Part shown: positions 5,268-10,378 of the stretch, piece after piece
Numbering within the stretch: the stretch's first letter is position 1
Layout of the letters: the number at the start of each line of letters is the position of its first letter
Source of the DNA: Limisphaerales bacterium
GTDB taxonomy: Bacteria; Verrucomicrobiota; Verrucomicrobiia; Limisphaerales; UBA11358
Reading direction: 5' to 3'
Assembly: GCA_027451565.1 (NCBI GenBank)
Contig: DAIDJC010000101.1
Span: 1 to 10,378, forward strand
DNA length: 10,378 nucleotides
Program-made: the position numbers and the translations under genes
The notes under the pieces: model-generated
The model's input: only the letters and a program-made list of their open reading frames with translations
Told to the model about the DNA's origin: nothing
Database searches by the model: none

Positions 5268-6215
5268 ATGAAAAAAATCCGCATTGATTTCTGCGATTTT
5301 TCGCCAAATTTCAATAAGAAGGAGTTTTACCTCTACAAACTCCTGGCCACACGCTTTGATTTGGAAATTTGCGACCAGCCGGATTTTCTGATCTATTGCT
5401 GCTACGGCCACGAACACCGACTCCACTCGGGGGTCCGCATTTTTTTCTCCGGCGAATCGGACCGCCCCGATTTCAATGAGTGCGATTATTCCATTGCCTC
5501 CATCAAACTCGACGACCCCCGCCATCTTCAATTTCCCCTCTATGTCATCTGGGGCGAGCCTGGCGAAATCATCAAAAAGCACGATGACCCGGAAAAACTG
5601 CTGGCAGCCAAGACCCGCTTTTGCAGTTTTGTGATCAGCGGTTACCATCCCCGCAAAAACCAGAACCGGGTGGATTTTTTCCACAAGTTATCCAAGTACA
5701 AAAAGGTGGATTCCGGCGGGAAAAAGTTCAACAACATCGGCGGCCCCATCCCCGGGGGCGCCCGCGGCAAAATTGAATTTTTGCGGCAATGCAAATTCAA
5801 CATTGCTTACGAAAACCGCTCGCTGGCGGGGTACACCACCGAAAAAATATTCGAGCCGATGGTTTCCAGGTGCCTGCCCATTTATTGGGGCGACCCGGAT
5901 ATAAACCAGCATTTCAACCCCAAAAGCTTCCTCAACCGGGCGGATTTCCCCAGCGACGAGGCGCTCATCGAAAAAATCATCGAACTGGACCGGGACGACG
6001 CAAAATATCTTGAGTTCATGCGCCAGCCCTATTTTTACGGTGACAAGCCAAACACCTTTTTTGATCCTGCACGGACGCTTGATTTTTTTGAGCGAATTTT
6101 TTCCACGCCCATCACTCCTGTGGCCCGCAAACGCGGCAAATCCTATTTTTTTGGGCGTTGGATGCTGGTCAAAAGGCACCACTGGCAGCCCGCCCGTCCG
6201 CCCACCTGGACCTGA
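5268..6215 (+). CDS. Family 10 glycosyltransferase (alpha-1,3/4-fucosyltransferase-like)
   Basis: The 315-residue product carries the GT10 C-terminal signature: CKFNIAYENRS (about 175-185), then YTTEKIFEPMVSRCLPIYWG (189-208), with the Glu-Lys used for GDP-sugar binding in studied enzymes. GT10 enzymes transfer fucose from GDP-fucose to GlcNAc or Glc in Lewis-type glycans. The N-terminal half (MKKIRIDFCDFSP, then DFLIYCCYGHEH) is the usual acceptor-binding domain. The C-terminal heptad repeats and amphipathic tail of Helicobacter FucT are absent. The frame is open far upstream (to 4563), but that portion lies antisense to the FkbM gene; ATG 5268 gives a family-typical start. Donor genes for GDP-fucose are not in the window, so a related GDP-sugar is possible. 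Confidence 0.83.
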   Translation: MKKIRIDFCDFSPNFNKKEFYLYKLLATRFDLEICDQPDFLIYCCYGHEHRLHSGVRIFFSGESDRPDFNECDYSIASIKLDDPRHLQFPLYVIWGEPGEIIKKHDDPEKLLAAKTRFCSFVISGYHPRKNQNRVDFFHKLSKYKKVDSGGKKFNNIGGPIPGGARGKIEFLRQCKFNIAYENRSLAGYTTEKIFEPMVSRCLPIYWGDPDINQHFNPKSFLNRADFPSDEALIEKIIELDRDDAKYLEFMRQPYFYGDKPNTFFDPARTLDFFERIFSTPITPVARKRGKSYFFGRWMLVKRHHWQPARPPTWT

Positions 6216-6247
6216 CCGGATAAAGCAGCCGCCACCAAGAATTTTGA

Positions 6248-7195
6248 ATGCACCTTATTGATCCCCGCACCCGGAGCCTTCCATCTCCACCCCCGCCCTC
6301 CGGCGATTTTTCCGGAAGACTGGACGGCGTCATCATCCCGGTCTGGCGGGGCGACCTGTACCTGGCCAAAGCCTGCTGCGCCAGTGTGCGCGCATCCATG
6401 GGAAACATACCCATCACCCTCTGGGTGGATGGGCCTGAAACCGATACCCGCGAGCTGGAAAAACTTCCGGAAGTCCGCCGCATGGTGGTCCAGGAAGTGG
6501 CGGATCCGGAATCAGCACGGCTTTGTTCAGGAACGCCTTGGACAAAAATCCTGCTTTTCTGGCTCAGCCCCTACGAGCGGTTCCTTTGCCTGGATGCCGA
6601 TTTGCTGGTGTGGGGCGACCTGCGGGCCTATGCCGACTTTGACCACTACGATTTCATCACCACGCTGCACAATGGCGTCAGCTTTGAATCCGAGGAGGAA
6701 GTCTCCCGCTCATCCTTTGATGTGGCGATGCTTAAAAAACTCGACCCACACCTGGACTGGAGGGGCAAGGGCGCGCCCAACACGGGGGTGTTCTTTGCAC
6801 GCCGCGGCCTTTTTACCAGGGAATCGCTTCTGGACTTGAGAAAGTTGAATTGCTGGCCGTGCTATGAGGCCGGAGTTTTTCACTATTATTACTGGCGCGG
6901 TCTTCGCGATGGCCAGCCGCGCACCATCGCCCACAAAGTGCAATTGTTTCCCGCCGAACCCTCCTGCCAGCCGGAAGACCGGTTTCTTTGCCCGGAAAAC
7001 CCCAGCCCCAGGGTGATCCACTGGATCACTCAAAAACCCAAATTAGGCCGGAATTTCAAGGCTTCGGATGATTTCCGGAGATTGTTCCTGAAAATGGCAG
7101 GATATCATTTTCTGCCCGGGCTGAGAATCTGGATGGAGGATGTGTCCGTATGGCTGGACCGGCAAAAACGGTCGTTGAGGAAGCGTTTCAAATAG
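6248..7195 (+). CDS. Unassigned GT-A type glycosyltransferase
   Basis: The 315-residue protein looks like a GT-A nucleotide-sugar transferase but I cannot name its CAZy family. The N-terminal strand DGVIIPVWRGDLYLAKAC (26-43) follows a Pro/Ser-rich leader. YERFLCLDADLLVWGDL holds a DAD metal-binding motif (116-118), similar to GT8 and related stem-less transferases. GAPNTGVFFARRG resembles the conserved N-x-G substrate loop. RVIHWITQKPK near the C-terminus is His-containing, like the late metal ligand of GT8 enzymes. The C-terminal tail is basic and aromatic (KRSLRKRFK), which may help it sit on the inner membrane. The gene starts 32 bp after the GT10 gene on the same strand, so cotranscription is likely. 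The start at ATG 6248 has no strong Shine-Dalgarno sequence. Confidence 0.72.
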   Translation: MHLIDPRTRSLPSPPPPSGDFSGRLDGVIIPVWRGDLYLAKACCASVRASMGNIPITLWVDGPETDTRELEKLPEVRRMVVQEVADPESARLCSGTPWTKILLFWLSPYERFLCLDADLLVWGDLRAYADFDHYDFITTLHNGVSFESEEEVSRSSFDVAMLKKLDPHLDWRGKGAPNTGVFFARRGLFTRESLLDLRKLNCWPCYEAGVFHYYYWRGLRDGQPRTIAHKVQLFPAEPSCQPEDRFLCPENPSPRVIHWITQKPKLGRNFKASDDFRRLFLKMAGYHFLPGLRIWMEDVSVWLDRQKRSLRKRFK

Positions 7196-7299
7196 TCCCA
7201 ATCAGGCCATTTTCACTCTGTGCCCTTGCTTCTTTCCCCGGTCTGGCCGGGTCTTGCCATTCCCTGTTGAATCGCTACCATGAACGTCCTGGAAATTTC

Positions 7300-8088
7300 A
7301 TGAGCTTCAAACGCCTGCTTAAATCTGTGGTTCGAGACCTGCTGCCCCATGCAGGCTTGGATTTTCGAACGCCTTCCGGCATCCATCTGCTTGTCCCGGA
7401 TCGCGGGGCATGGAGTTCCACCGGGGAAATTTTCATCGCCCGCAGTTATGACGTGTTTTTTCCGCGCTTGGAACAGGTGCGTGGATGGGTTGACCTGGGC
7501 TGCAACCAGGGATTTTTTTCCTTCGCGCTGCTGGAGCATCTGGCGCGGATCAACAACAATGCGCAGCCTGAAACATGGGCTTGTTTGTTTGATGCCAACG
7601 AAACCTGCGTGGCCCGCGTCAACGATGCCATCACCCGCAACTCTCTTCAATCCCGCTGGAAATGTTCCCAGGCGGTCATTGGCCCGCCCAACTCCTTTGT
7701 GAACTTTGAACGCCACAAGGATTCCGTCCACTCCAACATTTTCTCGGTGGGGCGCAGTGACAAGGTTCTGTCCCTGCCCACCACCAACCTCACGGAATCC
7801 CTCGCTGGCCGGAAGGAATTTTTTGACCTGATCAAAATTGACATTGAAGGGGCGGAAAAGTTCCTCTTTCAACACCATTCCACCCTTTTAAACCGGTTTC
7901 GGTTTGGCATTTGTGAATGGCACTCGCCCCAGTTCAGCGGCCATGACCTGCTGGCCGCCATTGAAAAGGCGGGCTGGCGCGTGGTCCAATTTTGCTCCTC
8001 CACGGATCGCTATGACATCCAAAAGGGCCATTCCTGGGGTTCGCCTTTTGGCGTGGCGCTTTGGGAAAATCCAGCCCCAAGCCGTTGA
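7300..8088 (+). CDS. FkbM-family SAM-dependent methyltransferase (second copy)
   Basis: The 262-residue product has the class I methyltransferase motif WVDLGCNQGFFSFALLEHL (63-81), an acidic strand end at ACLFDANE, and the FkbM-typical DLIKIDIEGAEKFLF (about 176-190). It differs clearly from the FkbM protein at 4464-5147 in sequence and in its SAM loop (DLGCNQGFFS against EVGAFHPVS), so it is not a recent duplicate. ATG 7300 (MSFKRLL) is chosen with GGAA about 8 nt upstream. The frame is open back to 7150, but that part overlaps the preceding gene and has no family-like sequence. The probable role is O-methylation of a sugar in the same glycan; the acceptor is unknown. Confidence 0.85.
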   Translation: MSFKRLLKSVVRDLLPHAGLDFRTPSGIHLLVPDRGAWSSTGEIFIARSYDVFFPRLEQVRGWVDLGCNQGFFSFALLEHLARINNNAQPETWACLFDANETCVARVNDAITRNSLQSRWKCSQAVIGPPNSFVNFERHKDSVHSNIFSVGRSDKVLSLPTTNLTESLAGRKEFFDLIKIDIEGAEKFLFQHHSTLLNRFRFGICEWHSPQFSGHDLLAAIEKAGWRVVQFCSSTDRYDIQKGHSWGSPFGVALWENPAPSR

Positions 8089-8121
8089 CCCAGCCATGGC
8101 GTCAACGGATCTTTCCTGCTT

Positions 8122-9120
8122 ATGGCGGTGAAAAACATCCTGCTCATCCGCCTTAAGTCCATGGGGGATGTCATCCTCACCCTGCCTGCGCTGGATGTCG
8201 TGCGCGGCAATTTCCCATCCGCCCGCATCACTTATCTGACTTCCGCAGAAAACAGCGAGTTGCTCCAGGGTTTCGAGGGCCTCCACGATTCGTTGATTCT
8301 GAACAGAAACGATCTTCGGAGCAGAAACCCCATGCGTGTCACGCGCGAGGCTGCTTCCCTGCTTTACCGCCTCCGGGCCGGGCGCTTTTCGCTGGTGATA
8401 GATTTCCAGGGATACGGGGAAACGGCATGGCTGAGCCGTCTCACCGGCGCCCCGCAACGGTGGACCACTTTTCATCATCCACGCCGGTCCTGGGCCTATA
8501 CTCTCAGCCAGCCATCCCGCTTGCCGCTTCATGCCGCGCAGGCGCACCTGGAATTGCTGCGGGGCGCAGGCCTGAAAATGGCTGGAATCCGAAACCATTT
8601 TTCCCTGCCCGCCTCCGCCGTCACCCAGGCCCAAGGATTGCTTGATGCCCTGGGCATCCGTTCCAGAATCCCTCTTCTGCTGATCCAACCCCTGACCAGT
8701 GGCGCGCACAAAAACTGGCCCCTGGACCATTATTTGGCTGTGGCGAAACATTGGCAAAAACAAGGCATGCAGGCGCTTTTTTTGGGCGGGCCCGCAGACC
8801 GCGCAGCGCTGCAACCAGTCGCAAATGCCGGCTTTGCCGTGGCCGCAGGCCAATCGCTCCTGGCCACGGCCGGCCTCCTGCAATCCGCCAGCTTTGTGCT
8901 GGGCGGCGACACCGGGGCCGTTCATCTGGCTGTGGCCATGGGCAAACCCGTGCTCATGCTCATGCGCCAGTCCGACCCCGGCAGCCCCATCCCTTTTCAA
9001 CACCCTGACTGGACGCTCACCGCGCCCGGCCCGGATCGGATCGCGGAAATTCCCGTGGCAGAGGTCAACCTCGCCCTCGCCAGACGCCTCAGCGCACCAA
9101 CCGGTAATGTTTCCGGTTGA
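8122..9120 (+). CDS. Family 9 glycosyltransferase (heptosyltransferase-like, second copy)
   Basis: The 332-residue GT-B enzyme has all the GT9 landmarks: KNILLIRLKSMGDVILTLPAL (4-24) with the Gly-Asp at 15-16, LVIDFQGYGETAW in the N-terminal domain, SGAHKNWPLDHYLAVAKHW at the domain junction, and GGDTGAVHLAVAMGKPV (261-277) in the nucleotide-sugar site. These are nearer to classical WaaC/WaaF-type sequences than those of the GT9 at 1678, suggesting the two act at different steps. ATG 8122 is used; GTG 8128 is a possible alternative. It follows the second FkbM gene by 33 bp. Its last 32 bp overlap the convergent GT2 gene on the other strand. Confidence 0.87.
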   Translation: MAVKNILLIRLKSMGDVILTLPALDVVRGNFPSARITYLTSAENSELLQGFEGLHDSLILNRNDLRSRNPMRVTREAASLLYRLRAGRFSLVIDFQGYGETAWLSRLTGAPQRWTTFHHPRRSWAYTLSQPSRLPLHAAQAHLELLRGAGLKMAGIRNHFSLPASAVTQAQGLLDALGIRSRIPLLLIQPLTSGAHKNWPLDHYLAVAKHWQKQGMQALFLGGPADRAALQPVANAGFAVAAGQSLLATAGLLQSASFVLGGDTGAVHLAVAMGKPVLMLMRQSDPGSPIPFQHPDWTLTAPGPDRIAEIPVAEVNLALARRLSAPTGNVSG

Positions 9121-9964
9121 ATTGCCAGCCAAAGGTCCGCTCCAGCCACATCAGGCGACGGTGCTTTTTCTCGCGCGATGTCAAACGGTGGTTCGGATCC
9201 GCTTGAAATAAACCTTCCGCCCTCGGCAGCCATTCGCGTATGACTTGCGGATGCGCGCCCTGAAACAACCGCAGGACTTGCGGGTCTATCTGCCGGTAGT
9301 CCGCCTTGCTTTCCGCACGGTTTTGCCAGTATTTCAAAACCGCGGCGGATTTCATGTCCATCTGTTCCTCGCTCCGCACCCAGCCGTAATGATAAATCGT
9401 GGCCCCGGTCCTGGCCGCGCGCGGGTAACGCGCCTTTTTATGACCCTCCAGCACGTTGAAAAACAGCGCCTCGCTCGACCACGCCGGAATGGTGTTGCGA
9501 ATGATCCGCACCTCGCTCCGATACCAGCCGGGCGACCACGCAGTGGTGTTCGCATTGCCGTAAAAATGAAGGTAATCAAACGCCAGCGCCTCCACCCGCT
9601 CATCGTCCAGATGCTTCTCCATGGCCAGCCGGATCTTCTCGGCATCCGCCTCGTGCACCACCTCGTCCGCCTCCAGGTAAAACGCCCAGTCTCCCGTGCA
9701 ATTGAACAACGCAACGCTTTTTTGCTGGCCGTACACAAAACCCTTCACACTGTAATCCGGGCGGATTTTCTCATTCCATTGCGTCGGTATAATGCGGATT
9801 TTTGGGTCCTGGATTTCCTTCAACATGGACTCCGTGGCATCGTCACAAGGCCCCAAGGCAATCACAAATTCATCCACCAGGGGCAAAATGGAGCGGATGG
9901 ACGGAACAAAAGGATATCCCAGCCTTTGTCCGTTGCGGAGAAAAGTAAACCCGCTGACTTTCAT
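9089..9964 (-). CDS. Family 2-like glycosyltransferase
   Basis: The 291-residue GT-A protein begins MKVSGFTFLRNGQRLGYPF, a pattern shared by a group of GT2-like enzymes in glycan clusters. FNCTGDWAFYLEADEVVHE includes EADE (98-101) in the position of the DxD metal site. GWYRSEVRIIRN and TIYHYGWVRSEEQM are further conserved-looking blocks. The C-terminal third is Arg/Lys-rich and has no membrane helix. The donor and acceptor are unknown. It lies 23 bp downstream of the zinc-ribbon gene on the minus strand and may be cotranscribed with it. Its 3' end overlaps the end of the convergent GT9 gene by 32 bp. The ATG at 9964 is the first in frame and fits the family start. Confidence 0.82.
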   Translation of the reverse strand: MKVSGFTFLRNGQRLGYPFVPSIRSILPLVDEFVIALGPCDDATESMLKEIQDPKIRIIPTQWNEKIRPDYSVKGFVYGQQKSVALFNCTGDWAFYLEADEVVHEADAEKIRLAMEKHLDDERVEALAFDYLHFYGNANTTAWSPGWYRSEVRIIRNTIPAWSSEALFFNVLEGHKKARYPRAARTGATIYHYGWVRSEEQMDMKSAAVLKYWQNRAESKADYRQIDPQVLRLFQGAHPQVIREWLPRAEGLFQADPNHRLTSREKKHRRLMWLERTFGWQFNRKHYRLVR

Positions 9965-9987
9965 GCGTGGATCTTAACGAATCGCCG

Positions 9988-10284
9988 TCAATCGCCGAAC
10001 AGTTTTTTAAGCTGCTCACGGGCCGCCGCCTCCCGGGAATCCGATTTGGCCCGCGGTTTCCACTCTTTCCGGGCAAATTCAAAATATTCACAGAAATTGC
10101 CCGCAGCCTTTTCCAGGACCGGCTCCGCCCGCCGTTCACGGCATTGCTGCGCCACAAGGGGATCATAACTCTGGCAATTCAGGCACACACGCAGGTCCGC
10201 CCGGCACTTCATGCAAACCTCCCCGCGCCCGGGATTGCCCGGCAGGCTCCAAGGCTCGCCACATTGATGACAATGACGTTTCAT
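9988..10284 (-). CDS. Small Cys-rich zinc-ribbon-like conserved protein
   Basis: The 98-residue product has Cys pairs CHQC (5-8), CMKC (24-27) and CLNC (34-37), then single Cys at 48 and 65, consistent with one or two zinc-binding knuckles. The block RVCLNCQSYDP, QQCRERRAEPV, NFCEYFEF resembles small conserved proteins I recall from several bacterial phyla, whose function is unknown to me. The C-terminus is charged (KEWKPRAKSDSREAAAREQLKKLFGD) and probably helical. ATG 10284 is preferred; the in-frame TTG 10311 would add nine basic residues (MRRKKSISK) and neither has a clear Shine-Dalgarno sequence. No link to glycan assembly is apparent beyond its position ahead of the GT2 gene. It could bind nucleic acid or a partner protein. 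Confidence 0.75.
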   Translation of the reverse strand: MKRHCHQCGEPWSLPGNPGRGEVCMKCRADLRVCLNCQSYDPLVAQQCRERRAEPVLEKAAGNFCEYFEFARKEWKPRAKSDSREAAAREQLKKLFGD

Positions 10285-10378
10285 TTTTGATATGGACTTT
10301 TTGCGCCGCAAAAAAAACCGGCGATCTGCAGCGGGACAAAATGCTTCGCCTTGCCCCGTGCAATGGCAAGCCCATTTT

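Noticed and set aside
7280..7303. Seven-codon leader (MNVLEIS) ending ATGA on the FkbM start at 7300
   Set aside because: The overlap is neat but there is no Shine-Dalgarno sequence and such short frames occur by chance.
7888..9132. 414-codon open frame on the minus strand across the second GT9 gene
   Set aside because: It runs antisense to a clear GT9 gene, and its translation is low-complexity and family-free. It arises from the codon bias of the real gene.
9245..10168. 307-codon plus-strand frame opposite the GT2 and zinc-ribbon genes
   Set aside because: It spans two genes on the other strand and has no coherent domain; a shadow frame.
10350..10378. CTTGCC...GGCAAG hairpin followed by CCCATTTT
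   Set aside because: The stem is only 6 bp with a 9-nt loop, the T run is short and cut by the window end, and no plus-strand gene ends before it.
1..10378. CRISPR array, tRNA or rRNA gene, insertion sequence
   Set aside because: I saw no spaced repeat series, tRNA-like cloverleaf, rRNA segment or transposase-like protein in the window.

Overview
The window looks like a chromosomal segment of a GC-rich Gram-negative bacterium. The gene mix (ADP-heptose-type transferases, several small family 2 glycosyltransferases, FkbM methyltransferases, a small Cys-rich conserved protein, and weak Shine-Dalgarno signals before most starts) would fit Verrucomicrobiota or a related PVC-group lineage. That placement is an inference from gene style, since no rRNA or marker gene is present.

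Left part (1-1486): a compact toxin-antitoxin module. A short unrecognised ORF (84-281) overlaps by ATGA a RES-domain toxin gene (278-880). This is followed by a MbcA/ParS/Xre-type antitoxin gene (934-1338) that has its own near-consensus promoter overlapping an interrupted palindrome. The toxin therefore precedes the antitoxin, the reverse of the usual order. Just downstream is a 20-codon reading frame that resembles only the first residues of a RecF/SMC-like ATPase (1357-1419), probably a truncated remnant. The whole block lies between two identical 21-bp direct repeats (1-21 and 1466-1486), which suggests a cassette inserted or recombined at a repeated sequence.

Middle and right part (1678-9964): a surface-glycan (LPS core, O-antigen or capsule) assembly cluster. 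Reading rightwards: a GT9 heptosyltransferase-like gene (1678), a WaaE/KdtX-like GT2 (2745) and a GT2 with a GT7-like C-terminal motif (3524) form one tight operon. A GT10 fucosyltransferase-like gene (5268), an unassigned GT-A type transferase (6248), an FkbM methyltransferase (7300) and a second GT9 (8122) follow on the same strand. Two genes run the other way: an FkbM methyltransferase (4464-5147) and a GT2 (9089-9964). The latter overlaps the end of the second GT9 tail to tail by 32 bp. Together these genes would add heptose- or hexose-type sugars, possibly fucose or a related 6-deoxysugar, and O-methyl groups to a cell-envelope glycan. No nucleotide-sugar synthesis, polymerase, flippase or export gene lies in the window, so the final structure cannot be deduced.

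Right end (9988-10378): a small Cys-rich zinc-ribbon-like protein is encoded on the minus strand just upstream of the minus-strand GT2. The last ~65 bases show no gene.

The most unusual part is the repeat-flanked, toxin-first RES module with its extra small gene, related upstream sequences and ATPase-like remnant. The glycan cluster is recognisable by family, but its product is unknown.
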